From Gammaproteobacteria bacterium (GTDB taxonomy: Bacteria; Pseudomonadota; Gammaproteobacteria; Steroidobacterales; GCA-2729495): a stretch of DNA of 64,000 bases. The notes under the pieces were generated by a model, which saw nothing but the letters and a program-made list of their open reading frames with translations, ran no database searches and was not told where the DNA came from. The DNA is taken from positions 620,001 to 684,000 of the forward strand of contig CP054183.1 in NCBI GenBank assembly GCA_015709695.1. The letters are read 5' to 3'. Every line of letters starts with the position of its first letter. The first letter of the stretch is position 1. The translations under genes were made by a program, and so were the position numbers. Positions 8,714 through 16,157 of the stretch are shown here, piece after piece.

Positions 8714-8818
8714 CTGGTCGCTGACCCCGTGCTTCTTGGCCACCTCCGCCACCGGCGCCTTGTCAGCCTCGCGGAGGATCTTGACCATCTGCGCCTCAGT
8801 GAACCTCGCCTTCTTCAT
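8714..8818 (-). pseudogene. IS3-family transposase OrfA N-terminal stub
   Basis: The segment encodes MKKARFTEAQMVKIL, then VAEVAKKHGVSDQ, the N-terminal helix-turn-helix of IS3-family OrfA proteins. After about 35 residues the similarity stops where family members continue with TIYAWRKRF. No OrfB and no complete IS ends are visible, so only a stub remains. It lies between the DUF3297 gene and another gene fragment. Confidence 0.8.
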
Positions 8819-8897
8819 GACTCCCTCGCAGTGCCAGGGAGCCATCTTCCCAAGAATCAAACGCTCCGAAAATCACCTAGCAGGTCAGTCAGGATTG

Positions 8898-9109
8898 CAG
8901 GCCTTCCGGTGGACCAGTGGCAGCGGCATGGTCGGCCTCGGGGACATTGCCGGCGGCATGCAGGCCTTGTTCGACGTGCTGGTGGCCAACGGCGTCGCCG
9001 CGGTGACGGGCTGGACCCTGGTGGAAGCGACGGGCGTCTCCGCCGACGGCGCGTGGGTCACCGGTTATGGAATCAATCCGATGGGGCAGACCGAGGCCTT
9101 TGTGCTCAG
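8898..9109 (+). pseudogene. HAF-repeat extracellular protein fragment
   Basis: The frame encodes QAFRWTSGSGMVGLGD, then GWTLVEATGVSADG and GQTEAFVLR. This is the C-terminal pattern of HAF-repeat proteins (repeats with His-Ala-Phe-like cores, xAFxW...GLG and GVSADG) found in secreted PEP-CTERM-type proteins. There is no plausible N-terminus; the frame upstream runs antisense through the IS3 stub. The match stops just where the inverted-repeat element at 9110 begins, suggesting decay or insertion. Confidence 0.65.
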
Positions 9110-9203
9110 GTGCCGGTGTTACGGTTTCGGTAACTCGAACACCGCTGTCTTCTTTGGTCCAGGCTGTCGGGGCTGGCGGTTATCGAAACCGTAACACCGG
9201 CAC
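9110..9203. repeat. 94-bp element with 25-bp terminal inverted repeats
   Basis: The left arm at 9110-9134 (beginning GTGCCGGTGTTACGGTTTCG) is the reverse complement of 9179-9203 with a single mismatch; the outer 20 bases are perfect. The interior is 44 bp and non-coding. Size and structure fit a MITE, a REP-like BIME or a strong hairpin. The right-arm sequence recurs at 23824-23844, so it is a dispersed repeat. Confidence 0.8.
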
Positions 9204-9225
9204 CGTTCCCGTAACACCGGCACCG
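9189..9225 (+). repeat. Two direct copies of a 17-bp core
   Basis: The sequence CCGTAACACCGGCACCG occurs at 9189-9205 and again at 9209-9225, a 20-bp period. The first copy overlaps the right arm of the inverted-repeat element. From here to the next gene at 9392 I see no further gene or strong regulatory motif. Confidence 0.75.
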
Positions 9226-9391
9226 CTCCCACGCGCGGGCTGTGTCCCTGTCGCCGGGACGTTCAACGACAGTGGCTTCGTCATGAACGGGATGGCCTGT
9301 CGCCGTCGATGAGCATGCTACGGTTGTGGGCTTGCGCAGCGGGGGCGTAGACTGTAGCGCAGCCAGATTTCAGGCATCGGGCAAGAAAAAC

Positions 9392-10174
9392 ATGAAGTAT
9401 CCTCAGCTGATTCGTGATGCATGCGCAGCCGCGACTGTCGGGTTGCTGACGAGCACGGCGTTTGCGGCGAGCTACAGCATCCAGATCGACGGCTCCGATG
9501 CCATCTGGCTCGCCGGCCGGAGCGATCTGGTGATTCCGGCTGCGGATCAGCCCTGGCCCGGTGGCCTGATCAGGCATGGTGGTCCGACCCCGGAGGAAAT
9601 CCTCGAGACGCTGCCGCCGGGGATCGGCGTCAATGCAGGCGATGTCATCCAGGCGCTCGATCCGGCGATCGGCGGCATCAGTTTCTTCAACGGCTTTGGC
9701 GGTACTCTGTTCGGACCGGGCGGCAATGCGCTTTCCGGCAGCAGCCTGACTTCCTTCGGTGGCATCAGCGCGTACCAGGGCCCGCAGGGGCCGCTGGTGG
9801 GCGTGTTCCTGAATGACGATGTGCCTGACGGTATCGCGCCGACAGGGCTTGATTTCACACCAGTCGGATTCGGCACGGATTTCCTTGCGCTGTCACCGGA
9901 CCTGGCGCAGGTCTTCTACATCGGTGATGGCAAGACTTCCGGCGGGGTCTTCCAATCCTTCACTGCACCCGCCGGGGCGACACGGTTGTTTCTCGGTATT
10001 CCCGATGGCTTCAACTTCGGCGGCCCACCGGGTGCCTATGACGACAACGATGGCTGGTACAGCGTCCGGATCGGTGTGAACGAGACGCCCGCGGTTCCGC
10101 TGCCGGGGGCCATGTGGCTGTTCGGCACCGCATTTGCGCTGTCTGTCAGCGTCGCGCGCCGCCGCGGGGCCTGA
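9392..10174 (+). CDS. PEP-CTERM sorting domain protein
   Basis: The 260-aa protein begins with a signal peptide (charged start, hydrophobic core, cleavage near AFAAS at about 25-30). It ends with a PEP-CTERM-type tail: VPLPGAMWLFG, a hydrophobic helix, then ARRRGA. This tail is the substrate signal for exosortase in Gram-negative bacteria, so an exosortase (not in this window) is implied. The middle is Gly/Pro-rich and beta-like with no named domain. ATG 9392 directly precedes the signal peptide; an in-frame start 22 codons upstream would spoil it. Confidence 0.85.
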   Translation: MKYPQLIRDACAAATVGLLTSTAFAASYSIQIDGSDAIWLAGRSDLVIPAADQPWPGGLIRHGGPTPEEILETLPPGIGVNAGDVIQALDPAIGGISFFNGFGGTLFGPGGNALSGSSLTSFGGISAYQGPQGPLVGVFLNDDVPDGIAPTGLDFTPVGFGTDFLALSPDLAQVFYIGDGKTSGGVFQSFTAPAGATRLFLGIPDGFNFGGPPGAYDDNDGWYSVRIGVNETPAVPLPGAMWLFGTAFALSVSVARRRGA

Positions 10175-10215
10175 ATCCGGGCATTCGGCGGCCCGAGCAG
10201 GTTGGGCGGAGCCAT

Positions 10216-11934
10216 ATGCGGGCTGCCGTCAAACCCGCGCTTCTCTTGATGGCGCTGTCGGCCGTGATCGCCTCGGGTTGCACCCGACGCGAGACCGTGG
10301 AGCCCGCCGACACCATCTACTTCGGCGGCAGCATCATCACTGTCGATGCAGCCAATCCTGTAGTCGAGGCCGTTGCCGTCAGGGGCGGGAGGATTGCCGC
10401 GGCCGGGTCGCTGGCTGACCTGTCGGCGCGGAACAGGGGTGCATCCACGCGCATGGTCGATCTGGCGGGCAGGACGATGCTGCCGGGCTTCATCGATCCG
10501 CACAGCCACCTGATCATGGGCCTGCTGATGGAGGACCAGGCGAACGTCACCGCGCCGCCGGTCGGCCCGGCCGGCACTGCCGGGGAGATCGTCGCCGAAC
10601 TGCGCAAGTTCGCCGCGGCCCGGGCCAGGAAGCCGGGTGATTTCATCATCGGCTACGGATATGACGACAACCTGCTGCCCGCGGATCACCCGCTGACGAG
10701 GCTCGATCTGGATCCGGCGTTCCCGGACAACCCGGTCGTGGTCATTCACGTCTCCGCCCACGGTGCCGTGCTGAACTCGGCGGCACTGAAGCGGTTCAAC
10801 ATCACTGCCGCGACCCGGACGCCGCCCGGTGGCGTCATCGCGCGCCTGCCCGGCAGCCAGGAGCCGAGCGGCCTGCTGATGGAAACCGCCTGGCTGTCGC
10901 TGCATGAGCAACTGCCGGCGCTGTCCCGCGACCAGGAGCAGGCGGCGATCGGGTTCGCCCAGGGTCTCTACGCGGCCGCCGGCGTGACCACCGCCCAGGA
11001 CGGTGCGACGATGGAGGCGCAGGTGGAGACCCTCCAGCGCGCCGCCGATCGTGGTGACCTGTACATCGATGTCGTCTCCTATCCATTCATCGCCGACCTG
11101 GACAGGATCCTGGCCAGGCATCCGGCCCCGACATTCGGCAAGTACAACCATCACCTGAAGCTGGGTGGCTGCAAGATCCTCACGGACGGGTCGCCCCAGG
11201 GCCGGACTGCCTTCTTCACCACTCCCTACCTGACCGGCGGCCCGGGCGGTGAGCAGGACTGGAGGGGCGAGCCGACCTTCCCGCAGGACATCCTCGACGG
11301 CATGTTCAGGCAGTGCTACGGGCACGGCCTGCAGGCCATCGTCCATGCCAATGGCGACGCGGCCATCGACATGGCGCTGGCTGCGCACGAAGCGGCGATC
11401 GAGGCCGACCCGGGCAGGGACCGGCGCACGGTCGTCATCCACTCGCAGTTCGTGCGCAGGGACCAGCTGCAGAAATACGCCGACCTGAAGCTGATCCCGT
11501 CCTTCTATACCGAGCACACCTTCTTCTTCGGCGAAGCGCATGTGAAGAACCGCGGCCCTGAACAGGCCTCGTTCATCAGCCCGATGAAGACGGCGATCGC
11601 CATGGGCCTGAAGCCGACCAACCACACCGACTTCAGCGTGGTGCCGATCGACCAGATGATGGTGCTGTGGTCAGCCGTGAACCGGACCATGCGCAGCGGC
11701 CAGGTGCTCGGGCCGGACGAGCGTGTCAGCCCGATGGAAGCGATCAGGGCCATCACCATCAACGCTGCGTACCAGTATTTCGAGGAGGGCAGCAAGGGTT
11801 CGATCCACCCGGGCAAGCTCGCCGACCTGGTGATCCTCGACAGGAATCCGCTGACCGTCCCCGTTGACGACATCAGGCATATCAGGGTCGTGGAGACGAT
11901 CAAGGAAGGCAGGACCATCTACCCGAGGCCGTGA
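10216..11934 (+). CDS. Amidohydrolase-3 (YtcJ-like) lipoprotein
   Basis: The 572-aa protein starts with a lipoprotein signal (LLLMALSAVIASGC, Cys near residue 21), placing it in the cell envelope. The rest matches the amidohydrolase 3/YtcJ family: an IYFGGSIITVD beta-domain start, GFIDPHSHL (the metal-binding HxH), a long TIM-barrel, HANGDAAIDMAL and HTDFSV metal-ligand regions, and a DLVILDRNPLTV C-terminal strand typical of the composite beta domain. Family members hydrolyse amide or related bonds; the substrate cannot be told from sequence. ATG 10216 was chosen because it starts the signal peptide. Confidence 0.87.
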   Translation: MRAAVKPALLLMALSAVIASGCTRRETVEPADTIYFGGSIITVDAANPVVEAVAVRGGRIAAAGSLADLSARNRGASTRMVDLAGRTMLPGFIDPHSHLIMGLLMEDQANVTAPPVGPAGTAGEIVAELRKFAAARARKPGDFIIGYGYDDNLLPADHPLTRLDLDPAFPDNPVVVIHVSAHGAVLNSAALKRFNITAATRTPPGGVIARLPGSQEPSGLLMETAWLSLHEQLPALSRDQEQAAIGFAQGLYAAAGVTTAQDGATMEAQVETLQRAADRGDLYIDVVSYPFIADLDRILARHPAPTFGKYNHHLKLGGCKILTDGSPQGRTAFFTTPYLTGGPGGEQDWRGEPTFPQDILDGMFRQCYGHGLQAIVHANGDAAIDMALAAHEAAIEADPGRDRRTVVIHSQFVRRDQLQKYADLKLIPSFYTEHTFFFGEAHVKNRGPEQASFISPMKTAIAMGLKPTNHTDFSVVPIDQMMVLWSAVNRTMRSGQVLGPDERVSPMEAIRAITINAAYQYFEEGSKGSIHPGKLADLVILDRNPLTVPVDDIRHIRVVETIKEGRTIYPRP

Positions 11935-12021
11935 TGCGGCCGCCATCGTACACTGTGGGCAACCGCCCTGGCCGACGTGACCGGGCGTCGCCCGGACGGC
12001 GGGCAACCGAGGTGAGAAGCG

Positions 12022-13314
12022 ATGGAACTGTCCCTGCTGATGGCGCTGATCCTGCTCAACGGGTTCTTCGCCCTGTCAGAAATCGCGCTGGTGACCGCGC
12101 GCAGGGCACGCCTGCGCCCGCAGGCCGAGGCCGGCGACAGGCGCGCCGCCCGCGCGCTCAGGCTCGGCGAGCAGCCGACGCGCTTCCTGTCCACGATCCA
12201 GATCGGCATCACCTCCATCGGCGTGCTGAACGGCATCATCGGCGAGGCGCGATTCGCCGGGCCGCTGGCGGAGTGGCTGCAACGGCTCGGCATGCCGGTG
12301 GAGGCGAGCCATCCTGGTGCCACCGCTCTCGTCGTCGTGGCCATCACCTACGTGACGATCGTGCTCGGCGAACTCGTGCCCAAACGTCTCGGCCAGATCA
12401 ATCCGGAGCGGCTCGCCCGCGCGGTCGCCTTGCCGATGGACCTGCTCGCGCGTCTGGCGCGGCCGTTCGTGTTGCTGCTCTCCGCCTCCACCGAGTTCGT
12501 GCTGCGCCTGCTGGGTTCCCGGGCGACGAGGGCCGAGGCGGTGACGGAGGAGGAGATTCATGCCCTGATCGAGGAGGGCTCGCGGTCGGGCCTGATCGCC
12601 GCGCAGGAGCGCACGATGCTGCGCAATGTTTTCCGGCTGGAGGACAGGCCGGTCACGACCTTGATGACACCACGCTCCGACATCGTGCATCTCGATATCG
12701 ACTCACCGGCGGCACACAACCTCGCCACCATTCGCGAGTCCGTGCACTCGCGCTTCCTGGTGGGCCGTGACGGCTTCAGCGAGATCATTGGCATCGTCAC
12801 CGCAAAACAGCTCCTCGCCCAGGCGATCCGCGGCGAGCCGCTCGATCTCACCGCAAACCTGGACCCCGTGGTGTACGTACCAGATTCGATCTCCGGCATG
12901 GAACTGCTGGATACCTTCCGCAGCACGCGCGCGCAGCTGGTGGTGGTCATCGACGAGTATGGGCATGTGCGCGGCATCGCCACGCTGCAGGATCTGCTCG
13001 AGGCCATCGCCGGGGAGTTCGACGGCGGAGACGCAGACTCGCGCGCGTTCCGCCGTGCAGACGGCTCCTGGCTCCTCGATGGCACGCTGCCGGTGCAGGA
13101 TGTGCTCGACCATCTCGGTATCCGCATTCCGCCCAGGGACCATGCGGGCAGCTACGAAACGCTGAGCGGACTCGTCATGTACCACCTGGACCGGATGCCG
13201 AAGACCGGTGACCGCATCCAGTGGGCTGGCTGGACTCTGGAAATCGTGGACATGGACGGCCGGCGTCTCGACAAGGTGCTGGCGACCCGGGAGATGCAGG
13301 AAGGCGGTGGCTGA
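12022..13314 (+). CDS. CNNM/CorC-type hemolysin-family membrane protein
   Basis: The 430-aa product has the UPF0053/HlyC-CorC layout: an N-terminal CNNM transmembrane domain (about residues 1-190, beginning LLMALILLNGFFALSEIAL), two CBS domains (about 205-330, including TPRSDIVHLDID and VVVIDEYGHVRGI), and a C-terminal CorC_HlyC transporter-associated domain (about 345-425). Relatives take part in Mg2+/Co2+ handling and membrane stress; despite the name, haemolysis is not the likely role. It precedes a stand-alone CBS protein by about 150 bp, a possible functional link. Confidence 0.9.
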   Translation: MELSLLMALILLNGFFALSEIALVTARRARLRPQAEAGDRRAARALRLGEQPTRFLSTIQIGITSIGVLNGIIGEARFAGPLAEWLQRLGMPVEASHPGATALVVVAITYVTIVLGELVPKRLGQINPERLARAVALPMDLLARLARPFVLLLSASTEFVLRLLGSRATRAEAVTEEEIHALIEEGSRSGLIAAQERTMLRNVFRLEDRPVTTLMTPRSDIVHLDIDSPAAHNLATIRESVHSRFLVGRDGFSEIIGIVTAKQLLAQAIRGEPLDLTANLDPVVYVPDSISGMELLDTFRSTRAQLVVVIDEYGHVRGIATLQDLLEAIAGEFDGGDADSRAFRRADGSWLLDGTLPVQDVLDHLGIRIPPRDHAGSYETLSGLVMYHLDRMPKTGDRIQWAGWTLEIVDMDGRRLDKVLATREMQEGGG

Positions 13315-13420
13315 GGCAGCCCAGGCCTGATCCCGCTCCTGTCAGAGTGGCCAGTCAACCGCTTGTGGCCTTGTCCATGTCGTGCGGGCAGCCGATAATC
13401 GCTGCTCACTAGAGCTGGAC

Positions 13421-13440
13421 GTCTGCCGCTTCCGGCAGAC
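13421..13440 (+). promoter_or_regulatory. Perfect 8-bp hairpin upstream of the CBS gene
   Basis: GTCTGCCG and CGGCAGAC are perfect reverse complements around a CTTC loop, ending 22 nt before the CBS-protein ATG. No T-run follows, so it is more likely a 5'-leader structure than a terminator. Confidence 0.5.
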
Positions 13441-13462
13441 AGAAGACTGGAGAAACGGCTTC

Positions 13463-13867
13463 ATGAAATGGGATCCACCTGTAGAAGAATTCACCACGCC
13501 CAACCCGCTGACGGCGACGGAAGACATGTCCATTGACAGTCTCCGGGAGCTGATGGAGCAAGGCGGTGTACGACACCTGCCGATCCTGCGCGCAGGCAAA
13601 GTGGTGGGGCTGGTGAGCGACCGCGATGTGCGCGTTGCACAGGGGCTCAGTGACGAACACAAGTTCCAGGTCTGCGCTGCGGACATCATGGCCACCGACC
13701 CGGTGGCGGTGCTGGCGACGACGCCGCTCGACAAGGTGGCCTACACGATGTCGGATCGCAAGATCGGCAGCGTGATCGTCAACGAGGCCAGCGGTGAGTT
13801 CCTCGGTATCTTCACCGTGACCGATGCGCTGAATGCGCTGATCGAGATCAGCCGCGCCCGACGCTGA
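13463..13867 (+). CDS. Stand-alone CBS-pair protein
   Basis: The 134-aa protein consists almost wholly of two CBS motifs: MEQGGVRHLPILRAGKVVGL followed by SDRDV, and DRKIGSVIV followed by GEFLGIFTVTDAL. CBS pairs bind adenosyl ligands and act as energy or redox sensors. No catalytic domain is attached, so it likely regulates a partner. ATG 13463 follows a GGAGAA ribosome-binding site; the longer in-frame start at 13382 would cover the hairpin. Confidence 0.88.
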   Translation: MKWDPPVEEFTTPNPLTATEDMSIDSLRELMEQGGVRHLPILRAGKVVGLVSDRDVRVAQGLSDEHKFQVCAADIMATDPVAVLATTPLDKVAYTMSDRKIGSVIVNEASGEFLGIFTVTDALNALIEISRARR

Positions 13868-13888
13868 GAGGCTCGTGCCGGCGGGGGG

Positions 13889-14335
13889 TCAGTGCACCGG
13901 GACGGTGCCCGGCGCCCCCTTGTCCTTCAGGAAGAACACCAGGAACCGGGCCGGGCTGGTGTTGCTGGCGTTGCGCGAAACCGTGTGCACGTCATCGGGT
14001 GATTCGTAAAACGTTCCACCCGGCCCGAGCGTCGTTTCCTTTCCGCCTTCCACCTGCATCACGACGGAGCCTTCCAGCACATACACGAACGTGTGCGCGT
14101 TGTGCCGGTGGCTGCCCGATGAGGCGCCCGGCGCGTATTCGACCGTGAGCATCTCGACTTCCTTGCCGGGGAAGTCCGCCAGCTCCTTCACTATGAGCGG
14201 GATGACAGTCGCATCGGCTGCCGCCTTCTGCGTGGCCGCTGCCTGCGCTGCTGGCGGGTTTGCCGACATGGCCGGGGCTGCGAGGGCGGCGCTCAGGACA
14301 AGCAGGAGCGGACAGGCGATGTAGGCTGTCTTCAT
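13889..14335 (-). CDS. Secreted cupin-domain protein
   Basis: The 148-aa protein has a signal peptide (about residues 1-24, ending APAMSA) and a single cupin barrel. The metal-binding motif is visible as GSHRHNAHTFVYVLEG (two His, then a third His; EG closes motif 1), and FYESPDDVHTVSRNAS gives the second motif with its His. Small periplasmic cupins of this kind are often of unassigned function. A GGAGG lies just upstream of ATG 14335. It follows the UbiD-like gene on the same strand after a 127-bp gap and could share its transcript. Confidence 0.85.
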   Translation of the reverse strand: MKTAYIACPLLLVLSAALAAPAMSANPPAAQAAATQKAAADATVIPLIVKELADFPGKEVEMLTVEYAPGASSGSHRHNAHTFVYVLEGSVVMQVEGGKETTLGPGGTFYESPDDVHTVSRNASNTSPARFLVFFLKDKGAPGTVPVH

Positions 14336-14462
14336 GATGTCGGTACCTCCCGGAAAAGCGCATCGCGGCAAGCAACAGAGCAGCAACGCATGCCAAGCAT
14401 GCAGCAGGATACGACGGCCGGCTGGGCGCACGGTTGGGGTGTCAAACCCGGACGCTCGCCGA

Positions 14463-16142
14463 TCAGTCGCCCGGCAAGGGATAGCAGCTGCCCTGTTTCC
14501 AGCCAGCCAGGTAGCGCTCCCACTGTGCATCCACCGCGGGAATCGCCGCCGGCGCCAACTTCGTCAACAGGTCGCGGTTCCGTTCCTGGTAGATTTTCGG
14601 ACCGCCTTCTTCGGGCCACTGCCGCGTGGCATCGATGATGATCTTGCTGGTTCGACCGGATCTGACTGCGCTCGGGTCGAGCGGTATACCCGGCATGTCA
14701 TCGAGGATCTCGGCAGCGGGGAAGGGCTGCCAGCGCGAGCCGACGGTGTGCATCACCTCGCCGAGATTCGTGCCGTCGACGTCCTCGTCCACGATGACAA
14801 TGATCTTGGCGGAAATGCTGGTCTGGGCGAGTCGCCTGCCAACCTCCAGCGCCTGGCCGCGCCTCTTCTTGTCGATGGTGACGATGATCCACCCGGTGGC
14901 TCCACCCACGGAATCCAGCGCAAGCACGTCGGGAAAGGCCTTTCGTAGCCGGTATAGCGCCAGCGCGTCCATCGGCACCCGGCAGAACCCGGGCGTCACG
15001 CCAGTGAACTGGTTGAGGATCCACGGATCCCTGCGATGCGTGACACAGGTGACCCTCATCCAGAAATTCTCTTCCTTCCTGCGGCCGAGGTAGCCGAACA
15101 TCTCGCCGAAAGGGCCTTCGGGCAGCATCGGCTCCTGCAGCGGCACCTCGCCCTCGATCACCATCTCGGCATGGGCAGGGACCATGTGATCATTGGTTTC
15201 GGAACGCACCACCTCGACCGCCCTGCCGCGCAGACCTCCGGTGATGGCCAGCTCATCGTCCCGCATGCCCTTGGTCAGTGCGGACCCGCTCACCACCCAC
15301 ATGATCGGATCCTGCCCCAGCACGATGGAGACCTTCGCCAGCTTTTCCCCGCGTTCGCGCTCGGCCATGAACATCTTCCAGGCCCGCTGGCCGGGCTCCG
15401 GATTGACGCCGATCAGCCGTGGTCCGCGCAGCTGGCAACGGTAGGTGCCGAAGTTCATGCCGAGCTCGGGATCCGAGGTGAACACCGAGCCTGTCGTGAT
15501 GTAACGGCCGCCATCGCCCGGGTTGGACTGGATGAAGGCGAACTGCGTCAGGTCAATCCCGTCACCGCGCAGGATCACCTCCTTGACGGGCGCCCTGCCT
15601 GCATCCACCGCCACCGGCGCGATCTGCGGCATCTTGCCACCGTTGCGCTCGAGGATGCCGAGGAAATGTTCTACCGCGGCCCGGTACCCATACCGGTCGG
15701 TTGCCTTGCCGGGTTCCACGCCGAGGAGCAGCGACTCCGTCTTCCAGTGCCCCTGGTGGTTGAAGAGCAGCGGGCCCTTGACCCAACGGCCGTCGATCCT
15801 GACTTCGTCCGCGAGCACCGCCGGCGCGCCGAACCAGCCGAACCTGTCCACAAGCCGGTAGGCGAGGGCGGTGACCTCATAGGCGTCCTGATCCAGGCGC
15901 CCGACGCGCATGAGCAGGCCGTGATCGTCCAATGCGGCGATCCAGTCCCGGAAGCTGTCATACGGGAAGGATGTTCCGGAGCCCGTCCGCATGCCGTCTT
16001 TTCGCGTTGCAGTCATGGGGGCGTCCTTCGCGGTCTCCGCAGCCAGCACAGGGAGGCCGGCTGCGGAGGCTGCCAGGCCGGCTGCCGACGACAGGAGCGT
16101 GCGTCGGTCGAGCTGGGGCGAAGCGTCATCCGGAACAGTCAT
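14463..16142 (-). CDS. UbiD-family decarboxylase with Tat-like leader
   Basis: The 559-aa protein matches the UbiD family of prenylated-FMN (de)carboxylases: FNHQGHWKTESLLLG, GDGIDLTQFAF, the IEGEVPLQEP...PEGPFGEMFGY region holding the conserved Glu residues, and ISAKIIVIVDEDVD near the C-terminus. Unusually, it starts with a twin-arginine-type leader: LDRRTLLSS, a small-residue hydrophobic stretch, and AA at about 34-35. Characterised UbiD enzymes are cytoplasmic, so export would be notable. GGGAGG precedes the ATG. It lies 15 bp after the TonB-dependent receptor gene, so the two probably form an operon that imports and decarboxylates or carboxylates an aromatic or unsaturated acid (inference). 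Confidence 0.88.
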   Translation of the reverse strand: MTVPDDASPQLDRRTLLSSAAGLAASAAGLPVLAAETAKDAPMTATRKDGMRTGSGTSFPYDSFRDWIAALDDHGLLMRVGRLDQDAYEVTALAYRLVDRFGWFGAPAVLADEVRIDGRWVKGPLLFNHQGHWKTESLLLGVEPGKATDRYGYRAAVEHFLGILERNGGKMPQIAPVAVDAGRAPVKEVILRGDGIDLTQFAFIQSNPGDGGRYITTGSVFTSDPELGMNFGTYRCQLRGPRLIGVNPEPGQRAWKMFMAERERGEKLAKVSIVLGQDPIMWVVSGSALTKGMRDDELAITGGLRGRAVEVVRSETNDHMVPAHAEMVIEGEVPLQEPMLPEGPFGEMFGYLGRRKEENFWMRVTCVTHRRDPWILNQFTGVTPGFCRVPMDALALYRLRKAFPDVLALDSVGGATGWIIVTIDKKRRGQALEVGRRLAQTSISAKIIVIVDEDVDGTNLGEVMHTVGSRWQPFPAAEILDDMPGIPLDPSAVRSGRTSKIIIDATRQWPEEGGPKIYQERNRDLLTKLAPAAIPAVDAQWERYLAGWKQGSCYPLPGD

Positions 16143-16157
16143 TGGCGCCTCCCGGTG

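Noticed and set aside
9184-9225. Possible CRISPR array
   Set aside because: Only two direct copies at a 20-bp period, no spacers of usual length and no cas genes.
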